Shown here piece by piece: positions 25,846-34,373 of a stretch of 64,000 nucleotides of DNA. The DNA lies in NCBI GenBank assembly GCA_021776415.1, contig JAJFFY010000055.1:1-64000 (forward strand), in the 5' to 3' direction. Position numbers and translations under genes: made by a program. Numbering within the stretch: the first letter of the stretch is position 1; each line of letters begins with the position of its first letter. This stretch comes from Hyphococcus sp. (lineage in GTDB: Bacteria; Pseudomonadota; Alphaproteobacteria; Caulobacterales; Parvularculaceae). Under the pieces are notes generated by a model. The model had not been told where the DNA came from. It saw nothing but the letters and a program-made list of their open reading frames with translations, and made no database searches.

Positions 25846-26670
25846 ATGGATCGCATAAGACAAGCAGTAACGCGCGCACGCAGCGGCGCAAAACAAACCG
25901 CCACGTCGACCGCGGCAAAACACCCGCAGGGTCCGCGATTTGCACACCAAGGCGCTGGCGGCGATCATCCGCTAGCGGAAGATCGGTTCGCATCGGCGGC
26001 ATGCAATTTTGACCAGTTCGGCGCCCATCGCATCATCTCTAATGAACAAGATCCGGTTCTCAACGCCTATCGGGTTCTTCGCACCCGTGTTCTGCAGAGA
26101 ATGGATACTGCAGGCTGGAAGACGATCGCCGTTGTCTCCCCCGGCGCCGGCGCCGGCAAAACCGTTACTGCAATCAATCTGGCGATTGCCATCGGCGCAA
26201 AGACAGGCGCGCATCCGGTGCTCGTCGATCTAGATTTTTACCGCCCCAGCGTCTCGCGATATCTCGGGTTTCGCGAGCCTCCTTCCCTGCTCGATTTTTT
26301 TGAAGGCAAGCGCGAGCTTGACGAGGTCACGGTTCGCCCGGACCTTAACGATTTGCTGGTGATTCCAAATGAGCGCGTGACCCGCAGAGGCGCGGAGTTC
26401 TTAACCTCCGAACGGGCCGACCAACTCATCCATACGGCCGTCAATGATTACAAATCGCGCACCGTGATTTTCGATATGTCGCCGCTGCTCGGCTGTGACG
26501 ACACCCTCGCCTTCCTACCCAAAGTCGATTGCGTACTACTTGTCGCAGCAAGCGGCCAGACCCGGGTATCGGAATTGAAGGAAGCAAAGCGCATCCTCGC
26601 CAAGACCAACGTGATCGGCACGGTCTTGAACAAGTCGCCGCGGGCGCTGATGGCCAACCAATATTATTAA
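25846..26670 (+). CDS. CpsD/CapB-like tyrosine kinase-type ATPase
   Basis: This 274-residue P-loop ATPase is the expected partner of the upstream Wzz protein. Walker A is VSPGAGAGKTVTAINL, the second Walker A' motif is VLVDLDFYRPS, and Walker B is VIFDMSPLLGCDD. This is the BY-kinase arrangement. The C-terminus is short and ends NQYY; the longer tyrosine cluster of classic BY-kinases is missing, so autophosphorylation is uncertain. HfsB-like and XrtA-associated ATPases are similar. The variable N-terminal 60 residues are basic then low complexity. The gene is separated from the Wzz gene by a repeat element. Confidence 0.85.
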   Translation: MDRIRQAVTRARSGAKQTATSTAAKHPQGPRFAHQGAGGDHPLAEDRFASAACNFDQFGAHRIISNEQDPVLNAYRVLRTRVLQRMDTAGWKTIAVVSPGAGAGKTVTAINLAIAIGAKTGAHPVLVDLDFYRPSVSRYLGFREPPSLLDFFEGKRELDEVTVRPDLNDLLVIPNERVTRRGAEFLTSERADQLIHTAVNDYKSRTVIFDMSPLLGCDDTLAFLPKVDCVLLVAASGQTRVSELKEAKRILAKTNVIGTVLNKSPRALMANQYY

Positions 26671-26889
26671 CCAAGCCTTTCCAAGGAAACGCAACAGCGC
26701 CTTAAAACTGACGACAAATGCCGCCCGCATGGGGGGCAAATGCAAAAAATTCTCAATAATTCTGGATTTGGCTGGTCAGGCTGCTTGATCCAGCCAGTAA
26801 ACCGCCCAGTATAATGAATGGTGAAGATTATATTCACCGAATTGTCAGCGTTTTATTGTAATAGGGCCGCTGCTTAACATCAGGCGGAT

Positions 26890-27987
26890 ATGCAAGTTTC
26901 ACAGTCAGTCAAGTTCGCGGCGCTCATTGCCGTGGTGACCACTCTCTATTTCCTCGCCCGCGGGCTGTTTGGAGACGGGGGCGAAGCTGTCGATTCGGCT
27001 GCGCCTGCCCGCTTCACGGTGGTCACGCAGACCATATCGCCACAGACCTGGCGGGCGGAAATCGTCGTGCGCGGCCGCACCGCTGCGGAGCGCAAAGTTG
27101 TGGTTCGCGCAGAAATCTCCGGCGCGGTTGCGGCAACGCCAACGCCGGAAGGCGCTTCTGTTCACACAGGCGATGTGCTTTGCCAGATTGAGGTGAACGC
27201 GCGTCAGGCGGAGCTGGCCGAGGCCCGAGCCGCCTTCGATAAAGCACGCCTCGATTACAACGCTGCGGTAAAGCTTCATGAAGGCGGGTTTCGTTCTGAA
27301 ACCGCCGTTGCGGCGGCAAAAGCCGCGCTCGACCTGGCGGCCGCAGGCAAACAGCGCGCCGGCATTATCCTGTCAAAAACCAAAATCTCCGCACCATTTG
27401 ACGGCGTGTTTGACCGCCGCAATGTCGAGGTCGGTGATTTTTTGAGCGTCGGGGACGCTTGCGGCACGGTCATCCAGCGTTCACCGTTTCTGGTAATCGG
27501 CGCGGTGGCCGAAAAAGACGTTGCCAAGGTTTCCAAAGATGACCGCGGCGTTGCGCGTCTGGCGACCGGACAAACCATTGAAGGCGTCGTGCGGTTTATC
27601 GCCGCCGCCGCCGATCCGGCAACCCGCACTTTCACGGTAGAGCTGTTAGTTCCGAACGAAGACGGCGCCTTGCGCGATGGCGTCACTGCTGATTTTACTA
27701 TCTTCGCCAAAGAACGCGTCGCGCATCATATACCGCGGTCATCACTGACCTTGGCCGATGATGGCAGCCTCGGCGTTCGCACGCTTGGCCCCGACGGAGA
27801 CGTTCGCTTTACGTCTATCCGCCTTCTCGGCGAGGACCAAAGCGGCATTTGGGTTGCTGACCTTGATGACGCGGTCCAGCTGATTGTGCGCGGCCACGAT
27901 TTTGTCAGCGCCGGTCAGATCGTTGAGGCGGTTGATGTTCACAGCCTGAAAACGGGGCAAGGCCCGGATGCCGGGGCGACGCCATGA
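26890..27987 (+). CDS. RND efflux periplasmic adaptor (membrane fusion protein)
   Basis: This 365-residue MFP/HlyD-type protein has an N-terminal membrane anchor (about 8-28). The barrel-sandwich lipoyl halves follow (RAEISGAVAATPTPEGASVHTGDVLCQIE and KTKISAPFDGVFDRRNVEVGDFLSVGDACG), with an alpha-helical hairpin between them (RQAELAEARAAFDKARLDYN). The beta-barrel (AAADPATRTFTVELLV) and membrane-proximal domains complete it. It links an RND pump to an outer-membrane channel. Its stop overlaps the permease start by four bases. No TolC-like gene is in the window, so it probably uses a shared channel. Confidence 0.93.
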   Translation: MQVSQSVKFAALIAVVTTLYFLARGLFGDGGEAVDSAAPARFTVVTQTISPQTWRAEIVVRGRTAAERKVVVRAEISGAVAATPTPEGASVHTGDVLCQIEVNARQAELAEARAAFDKARLDYNAAVKLHEGGFRSETAVAAAKAALDLAAAGKQRAGIILSKTKISAPFDGVFDRRNVEVGDFLSVGDACGTVIQRSPFLVIGAVAEKDVAKVSKDDRGVARLATGQTIEGVVRFIAAAADPATRTFTVELLVPNEDGALRDGVTADFTIFAKERVAHHIPRSSLTLADDGSLGVRTLGPDGDVRFTSIRLLGEDQSGIWVADLDDAVQLIVRGHDFVSAGQIVEAVDVHSLKTGQGPDAGATP

Positions 27988-30900
27988 ACGGTCTAATAGA
28001 CGCTGCGTTCTCGCATACGCGCGTCGTCATGACGGCGCTTATCGTGATGATCATTTTCGGCGTCAATTCCTTCAACACCATACCGCGCGAAGCCGAGCCG
28101 GATATTCCGGCGCCTTTTATTCTGGTAACGCTGCCGCTGCCGGGCGTCTCGCCCGAAGACGGAGAGCGGTTGCTGATCCGCCCGACCGAGCTGGAATTTC
28201 AGAGCATCGAGGGTCTGAAACAGATGGACTCGCTGGCCTTTGACGGCGCAGCGCAGATCACCCTCGAATTTTTGACCACCATTGATGTCGACCAGGCCGT
28301 TCTTGACGTGCGCGAAGCGGTCGACCGGGCAAAGGCGGAATATCCCTCGAATGCGGAAGAGCCGATTGTCACCGAATTCAATCTGCAAAACGAATTCCCG
28401 ATTTTAACGGTCATGCTTTTTGGCGACGCGCCGGAGCGCGCGGTTTACCGGACTGCAAAAGCATTACAAGACCATCTCGACAGCATTTCAGGCGTCCTTG
28501 ATGCGCGCCTGAGCGGCTCCCGCGAAGAACTGCTCGAAATTATCATCGATCCCAAAGTGTTGGAATCCTTCCACCTCACCGAGGTTGAGGTCATCAACGC
28601 CGTCGGCGCCAACAACCAGCTGGTCACCGCCGGTTCGATCAATCTCGCCGACGGCCGTTTCGCCATCAAAGCGCCCGGACTGATCAAAAACGCCGCCGAT
28701 CTGATGTCGATCCCGGTTCGCGTCAATGGCGATAATGTAGTCACCATCGGCGATCTCGGCGAGGTGCGCCGGACCTTTAAAGATCGCGACGGCTATGCCC
28801 TGTTCAACGGCCAGCCGGCGATTGGCGTTGAAATATCAAAGCGCGCCGGGGCCAATATCGTCGAGACGATTGAAGAAGCGCGCGCGGTTGTAGAACGCGA
28901 AGCCGCGCTGTGGCCGGCAACCATTCGCTATGAATTTCTGAGCGATCAATCGATCAGAGTGAAGGACAATCTCCAAGGCCTGACTTCTTCAATCGTGACC
29001 GCTATCCTCCTTGTGATGATCGTTATCGTTGCAGCCCTTGGCATGCGTTCGGCGGTCATGGTCGGGATTGCGATCCCAACATCATTCCTGATCAGTTTTT
29101 TATTGCTGTCGGTGTTTGGTTACACACTCAATATGATGGTGATGTTTGGGCTGATCTTATCCGTCGGGATGCTGGTCGACGGGGCCATCGTTATTGTCGA
29201 ATATGCCGACCGGCGGATGGCGGAAGGCGCGCCGCGGCGCGACGCCTACGCCGAAGCGTCCAAGCGCATGTTCTGGCCGGTCATCACCTCAACGGCGACG
29301 ACACTGGCCGCCTTCGTCCCGTTCTTGTTCTGGCAATCGTTGCCCGGCGAATTCATGAAGTTCTTGCCGCTGACGCTCATTTTCGTGCTCTTGGCCTCAC
29401 TCGTCGTCGCCCTCATTTTCTTGCCGGTGCTGGGCGGGTTGTTGGGACTGCCGGTCTGGGTGAAGAAGAAATTCAACATTAAAGGAAAATCGGACGCGCC
29501 GACCAAACAACTGTTGGTCGACGAAGTGGACCCAACCACGCTTGACGGCCCGGTCGCAATCTATGCCCGCATCTTGTCCAAGCTGGTTCGCCGTCCGTTG
29601 CTGGTGATGGCCGCGGCGGGCGTTCTGGTATCGATCTGCTATGCGTTATTTGTCCGTGCGGCGCCGGATGTTGAATTTTTCATTCGCAGCGATGACGAGC
29701 AGGTCAACCTCTTGGTGCTCGGCCGCGGCAATATGTCGGAGCAACAGAAAATTGAAATCGTCAAAGAAGTCTCTGCACGCATTGAGAACCATCCGGCGAT
29801 AGAACACCTTTATTTGCAAACCGGTCCGGCGCTCGGGCGCAGCCGCGACGTACCATCTGAGACCATCGGTCAGGTCGGCGTTGATCTGATTGCCTATACC
29901 GAGCGCGAGCATTCCAGTATCATTCTTGGACAATTGCGCGATCTTGTGCAGGACGTTCCCGGTGTAATTGTTGAGGTGCGCCAACGCGAAAGCGGCCCGC
30001 CGGTCGGCAAGGACGTTCAGGTTGAAATCACCGCAGTCGATTTTAATGCGATGCTGCGGGCTGCAAAAAAAGTGCGCGCCTATGCCGACCAAGCGACCCT
30101 CACCGTAAACGGGCAGGACGTGCCAGCCTATATGGACCAGGAGGACACGCTTCCCCTGCCTGGCATAGAGTGGTCGGTTGATGTCGATCGCGAACTTGCC
30201 GGCCGTTATGGACTTTCGGTTCAACAGGCGGGCGGCGTCCTTCAATTTGTCACCGATGGGCTCTTGCTCGACAAATACCGCCCTGACGACGCCGATGATG
30301 AAATCGATATTCGCATCCGGTATCCGAAAGAATATCGAAATATTTTCGCGCTCGACGCCGTACGCATTCAAACGCCTGAGGGCTCGGTGCCGCTATCAAA
30401 TTTTGTCACCCGCACCGCGCGGCCGCAAGTCGATCGCATCGTTCGGCGTGATGGCCGACGCATTATCGAGGTCAAGGCCAATGGCAATACTCGAATGGAA
30501 GGCCATGAAGTGAGCCAGGGGGTGGCGATCGCCGATATGAAACAATGGCTCTCCTCTGGCGTGCTGGGGGAGGATGTCAGTTGGATCATGCGCGGCGCCG
30601 ACGAAGAAACCGTCGATGCGGCAGCGTTTTTCCAAGGCGCGATGGCGGCCGCCTTGTTTATGATTGCAATGATCCTGCTGCTTGAATTTAACAGCTTTTA
30701 CCACGCCGCGCTGACGCTTTCATCGGTGATATTATCAGTGTTCGGTGTATTTCTGGGGATTGCCCTGTCCGGGCAATATATCAGCATTATCATGACCGGG
30801 ACCGGGATCGTGGCGCTTGCGGGGATTGTGGTGAACAATAACATTGTCCTCATAGACACCTATCAATATCTACGGCGCAAAGGCCTTGCGGTTGAGAACG

Positions 30901-31280
30901 CCGTTATCCGCACCGCCGCCCAGCGCGTGCGCCCGGTGTTGCTGACCACGGTCACCACCATCCTCGGGCTGTTGCCGATGGTGTTTGAGATTACCGTGAA
31001 CTTCGCCTCCGGCACGATCACGCGCGGGTCGACAACATCGGACTGGTGGGTGCTGTTATCTTCAGCGGTGGTGTTCGGGCTCGCCTTTTCGACTATGCTG
31101 ACGTTGATTTTAACGCCGGTCATGCTCGCAGCGCCGACAGTTTTGCGCAAACGCCTGCCCGGCGCCGCTGGCGTCATCATGCGCCTCTATGGCAAACTGA
31201 CCGGTCGCCGCATCGGGCAAAGCCACCCCCCCGATACACCGCCGCCGCTCGAAGTCGATTATAAGCGCGCGGCTGAGTAG
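27984..31280 (+). CDS. RND efflux transporter permease
   Basis: This 1098-residue inner-membrane pump has the AcrB/HAE-type architecture: 12 membrane helices and two large periplasmic loops. Helix 1 is FSHTRVVMTALIVMIIFGV, PREAEPDIPAPFILV follows it, and helix 4 is SVGMLVDGAIVIVEYADRR. The last conserved helix has GIVVNNNIVLIDTY. The proton-relay residues differ from AcrB: one Asp of the DD pair is Gly, and the Lys of helix 10 is Asn. Other RND groups show similar substitutions. Drug or lipid export is possible; the substrate is unknown. It is translationally coupled to the adaptor (ATGA overlap). Confidence 0.93.
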   Translation: MNGLIDAAFSHTRVVMTALIVMIIFGVNSFNTIPREAEPDIPAPFILVTLPLPGVSPEDGERLLIRPTELEFQSIEGLKQMDSLAFDGAAQITLEFLTTIDVDQAVLDVREAVDRAKAEYPSNAEEPIVTEFNLQNEFPILTVMLFGDAPERAVYRTAKALQDHLDSISGVLDARLSGSREELLEIIIDPKVLESFHLTEVEVINAVGANNQLVTAGSINLADGRFAIKAPGLIKNAADLMSIPVRVNGDNVVTIGDLGEVRRTFKDRDGYALFNGQPAIGVEISKRAGANIVETIEEARAVVEREAALWPATIRYEFLSDQSIRVKDNLQGLTSSIVTAILLVMIVIVAALGMRSAVMVGIAIPTSFLISFLLLSVFGYTLNMMVMFGLILSVGMLVDGAIVIVEYADRRMAEGAPRRDAYAEASKRMFWPVITSTATTLAAFVPFLFWQSLPGEFMKFLPLTLIFVLLASLVVALIFLPVLGGLLGLPVWVKKKFNIKGKSDAPTKQLLVDEVDPTTLDGPVAIYARILSKLVRRPLLVMAAAGVLVSICYALFVRAAPDVEFFIRSDDEQVNLLVLGRGNMSEQQKIEIVKEVSARIENHPAIEHLYLQTGPALGRSRDVPSETIGQVGVDLIAYTEREHSSIILGQLRDLVQDVPGVIVEVRQRESGPPVGKDVQVEITAVDFNAMLRAAKKVRAYADQATLTVNGQDVPAYMDQEDTLPLPGIEWSVDVDRELAGRYGLSVQQAGGVLQFVTDGLLLDKYRPDDADDEIDIRIRYPKEYRNIFALDAVRIQTPEGSVPLSNFVTRTARPQVDRIVRRDGRRIIEVKANGNTRMEGHEVSQGVAIADMKQWLSSGVLGEDVSWIMRGADEETVDAAAFFQGAMAAALFMIAMILLLEFNSFYHAALTLSSVILSVFGVFLGIALSGQYISIIMTGTGIVALAGIVVNNNIVLIDTYQYLRRKGLAVENAVIRTAAQRVRPVLLTTVTTILGLLPMVFEITVNFASGTITRGSTTSDWWVLLSSAVVFGLAFSTMLTLILTPVMLAAPTVLRKRLPGAAGVIMRLYGKLTGRRIGQSHPPDTPPPLEVDYKRAAE

Positions 31281-31282
31281 CC

Positions 31283-32275
31283 CTACTCGGTGGGTTCACT
31301 CCCAGCGTCATCGGCGTTTTCATCTGTATCTGGCACTTCAAAAATCTGGCCGGGATAGATCAGGTCCGGATCGCGGATCTGATCGGCATTAGCTTGATAG
31401 ATGATGGTGTACTGAGCGCCGCGGCCATAAGCGCGCCTTGCGATACGCCACAGGCTGTTGCCCGGCTGGACCACAACCTTACCGTCGCGAAGCTGGATTT
31501 GGTGCGGGCTGGCGCGCTCAAATGGCAGTTCAATCGCATAGATCGGCCGGCCGTTCTCATCGAGCTGGATGACCAGTAATTGATATACGCCCGGCGCAAT
31601 CTGGCCTTCCGGCGCCAGTGTCCAGCGTCCGGCTTCCGACGATGGAGTCTGTCCCAACATGCGGCGATTGATGAACAGCTGCACCATGCGATTGGGCTCG
31701 GCGCGCCCTGAAAAAATCACCGCACCGCTATCGTCATAGTCGATAACATCGAGGGTGAGCGGGCCGAGGCCTTCCGGCGTGTCGCGCGGGTCCTGGAGGA
31801 CTTGCGTCGCGCCGCCCGGGGTTGTGCGCAGCACCAGCGGTCGGTCGCCTTCGCGTTCCGGCACATAAATCAACACCGTCTCGTCGGAACGGATGGTCAG
31901 CCCGTCAGTGGTGGTCATCGACAGGCTTAACTCGACCGGCCCGGACGCCAGCGGCGTGTCGGTCGCTAGCGCCCATGAGCCGTCAGCTTCGGCGACGGTC
32001 TCGGCCAGATCCTCGCCATTGGCGTAGAGGTTTACGGTAGCGCCCGGTTTTGCGCGCCCGGCAATCGTCGCGTAACCGCTGCGGGTGACATAAACAATGT
32101 CGAAGCTCGGTAGCGCCGGCTCTTTTGTAGCGGCGGCGCCATCCGCGTCACTCGCGTCCGCGTCCCGCGCAACCGCGTCCGGCTCGGCATCGTCAATAAT
32201 CTTGAAACGCTCCACCGCCTTCCAGCCAATGAAGCCAAGAACAATCAGTAACAGGACAATGATGACAACACGCAT
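31283..32275 (-). CDS. LysM domain protein with an N-terminal membrane anchor
   Basis: This protein of about 330 residues has a single N-terminal membrane segment (MRVVIIVLLLIVLGFIGW), an Asp/Ala-rich linker, and two Ig-like/bacterial-adhesion-like beta domains (SGYATIAGRAKPGATVNLYA and GAVIFSGRAEPNRMVQLFIN). A C-terminal LysM domain follows (VQPGNSLWRIARRAYGRGAQ ... DLIYPGQIFEVP). LysM binds peptidoglycan. The start was moved to 32275 because AAGGAG lies nine bases before it. The ORF track start (32308) and the ATG at 32293 both precede that ribosome-binding site. It converges on the RND gene and diverges from the LOG gene. Confidence 0.88.
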   Translation of the reverse strand: MRVVIIVLLLIVLGFIGWKAVERFKIIDDAEPDAVARDADASDADGAAATKEPALPSFDIVYVTRSGYATIAGRAKPGATVNLYANGEDLAETVAEADGSWALATDTPLASGPVELSLSMTTTDGLTIRSDETVLIYVPEREGDRPLVLRTTPGGATQVLQDPRDTPEGLGPLTLDVIDYDDSGAVIFSGRAEPNRMVQLFINRRMLGQTPSSEAGRWTLAPEGQIAPGVYQLLVIQLDENGRPIYAIELPFERASPHQIQLRDGKVVVQPGNSLWRIARRAYGRGAQYTIIYQANADQIRDPDLIYPGQIFEVPDTDENADDAGSEPTE

Positions 32276-32377
32276 AAAACGCCGCTCCTTCATAAAACCG
32301 TCAAGCACCCGAATTTACTTTACCCAAAAGAAAATCTGCGTACAATGCCCAGCCAACAACAAGAAACGTACAAACTT

Positions 32378-32932
32378 ATGAAATCATTATGTGTTTACTG
32401 CGGGTCCCGGCCGGGAAAAGACCCCGCCATCGAAGAAGCTGCCATCGCAATCGGAAAAGAGGCCGCCCGCCGTGGGTGCCGGATCGTCTATGGCGGCGGT
32501 AAAATGGGCCTGATGGGCGCAACGGCTGGCGCGGCGCGCGACGCCGGCGGCGATGTTTTTGGCGTCATTCCGGATTTTCTGGTCGAGCTTGAGGGTATTT
32601 TGGAGGGCGTCGATCACAAGATCGTCGATACCATGCATGAGCGCAAAATGCTGATGTTTGAAGAGTCTGACGCGATTTTGACGCTGCCCGGCGGTATTGG
32701 CACGTTGGAAGAATTGATCGAAGTCTTGTCCTGGGCGCGGCTGGCGCTTCACCGCAAGCCGATCATCGTCCTTAATCTCAATGGCTTTTGGACGCCGCTG
32801 CAGGAATTATTTGAACACGTCGTATCGCAGGGCTTTGCTGACAAGGAACTTTTGAACGATACGATCTTCGTTAAAACTGTAGATGAAGTGTTCCCCGCCG
32901 CTGAGCAACACATGCTGCGCGCACGCGCATAA
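32378..32932 (+). CDS. LOG family protein (TIGR00730), nucleoside-5'-phosphate phosphoribohydrolase-like
   Basis: This protein of about 184 residues has a Rossmann fold and the family motifs GGGKMGLMG and PGGIGTLEE. The latter carries the catalytic Glu/Arg region of the cytokinin riboside 5'-monophosphate phosphoribohydrolases (Lonely Guy). It hydrolyses nucleoside monophosphates to base and ribose-5-phosphate; in bacteria the physiological role is usually unclear. The start was moved to MKSLCVYCGSRPG (32378), the family-like N-terminus. The ORF track start at 32345 adds 11 residues without a good ribosome-binding site. It is divergent from the LysM gene and convergent with gltX. Confidence 0.9.
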   Translation: MKSLCVYCGSRPGKDPAIEEAAIAIGKEAARRGCRIVYGGGKMGLMGATAGAARDAGGDVFGVIPDFLVELEGILEGVDHKIVDTMHERKMLMFEESDAILTLPGGIGTLEELIEVLSWARLALHRKPIIVLNLNGFWTPLQELFEHVVSQGFADKELLNDTIFVKTVDEVFPAAEQHMLRARA

Positions 32933-32949
32933 TCACATAACCAAACCGA

Positions 32950-34278
32950 TCAGGCGCGCTCGCCGCGAAAGCGGGCGCGCGCCTTCTCGGCGCCGATAAG
33001 TGGAAATAACGCAGCCATTTCCGGACCGCGCGCCTCGCCGGTCAGGGCCAGACGAAGCGGCATGAATAGTTTCCGCCCCTTGGCGCCGGTTTTTTCTTTG
33101 AGTGCATTGGTCAGGACCGTCCAGCTCTCCTCATTGAGATCATTCTCAATAAGATTTGCCGCTTCATCCGTAAGCGCCTTATCTTCAATCACCGGATCGA
33201 TTTCCCCGCTGATGACCGTCACCCAATGGGCGACGTCGCTGAGCCGGGTAATGTTGCCGCGCGCCGCGTTCCAGATGGCCTCATTAACCCCCATGTCGCC
33301 AAGGCGGGCTTCAACATCGCTGAACGGGGTTTCATGCAGGAGTTTGGCGTTGAGCGCCTCAAGCTCGGCCGGATCAAACCGTGCCGGGGCGCGGCCGATG
33401 CGGTTAAAATCAAAGCTTTGAGCAAGGGCGCCAATGTCGCGGACCGGCTCCACCGGATCGGCGGTGCCGAGCTTGGCAAGCAGGCTGGTGATCGCCGCCG
33501 CTTCAAACCCGTCGTCGCGCAGCGCCTCGATCGACAGCGAGCCAAGGCGTTTCGACAGGTTGCTCCCATCAGCGCCAACCAACAACGAGTGATGCGCAAA
33601 GGCCGGCGGCTCGCCGCCAAGCGCTTTGAATATCTCAATTTGCACGCCGGTATTGGTGACGTGGTCTTCGCCGCGCATCACATGGGTTATGCCAAGGTCG
33701 ATATCGTCAACACAACTCGGCAGGGTGTAAAGATACATTCCATCTTCACGGATCAGCACCGGATCGGAGACACTGGCAGTATCGACGCTCGTGTCTCCAC
33801 GAATTAAATCAGTCCACATCGCTGGCGCGTGCGACAGCTTGAACCGCCAATGCGGGCGGCGCCCTTCGGCCTCGAGCGCTTTGCGCTCCGCCTCGCTGAG
33901 CGCTAATGCGGCGCGATCATAGACCGGCGGCAGACTGCGCGCGCGCTGCAGCTTGCGCTTGCGGTCAAGCTCGTCGGCGGTCTCATAACAAGGATAAAGC
34001 AGGCCTTCCGCGATCAGCCTGTCGCGCGCGGCGTCATAGCGGTCAAACCGGTCGGACTGGTTCACCGTCTCATCATAGTCGAGCCCAAGCCAGGCAAGGT
34101 CGGCCTTGATCGCCTCCTCATAGGCCTTGGTCGAACGCTCCTGGTCGGTGTCGTCAATGCGCAGGATAAACCGGCCGCCCTGTTTGCGGGCCAAAAGCCA
34201 GTTCCAAAGCGCGGCGCGCACATTACCAACATGAATTTTACCGGTTGGCGACGGCGCAAAACGAACGGTGACGGTCAT
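32950..34278 (-). CDS. gltX: Glutamyl-tRNA synthetase
   Basis: This class I synthetase of about 442 residues attaches glutamate to tRNA-Glu. It has a HIGH-type motif (FAPSPTGKIHVGNVRAALWN), a KMSKS-type motif read as LSKRLGS, and the alpha-bundle C-terminal domain. At about 440 residues it fits the shorter alphaproteobacterial GltX2 form, which can also charge tRNA-Gln in some bacteria. The start was moved to MTVTVRFAPSPTGK at 34278; the ORF track's 34386 start extends back into the 3' end of nadE. It lies about 95 bases downstream of nadE on the same strand. Confidence 0.95.
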   Translation of the reverse strand: MTVTVRFAPSPTGKIHVGNVRAALWNWLLARKQGGRFILRIDDTDQERSTKAYEEAIKADLAWLGLDYDETVNQSDRFDRYDAARDRLIAEGLLYPCYETADELDRKRKLQRARSLPPVYDRAALALSEAERKALEAEGRRPHWRFKLSHAPAMWTDLIRGDTSVDTASVSDPVLIREDGMYLYTLPSCVDDIDLGITHVMRGEDHVTNTGVQIEIFKALGGEPPAFAHHSLLVGADGSNLSKRLGSLSIEALRDDGFEAAAITSLLAKLGTADPVEPVRDIGALAQSFDFNRIGRAPARFDPAELEALNAKLLHETPFSDVEARLGDMGVNEAIWNAARGNITRLSDVAHWVTVISGEIDPVIEDKALTDEAANLIENDLNEESWTVLTNALKEKTGAKGRKLFMPLRLALTGEARGPEMAALFPLIGAEKARARFRGERA

Positions 34279-34373
34279 GGAAATCTCGATATTTAAACGG
34301 ATCGTGAGGTTGGAAAGTCGTGGCCTAACGCTTTGCTCGGCTGCGGTCAAACGGCGTTCTAATCGCGCCAGCG

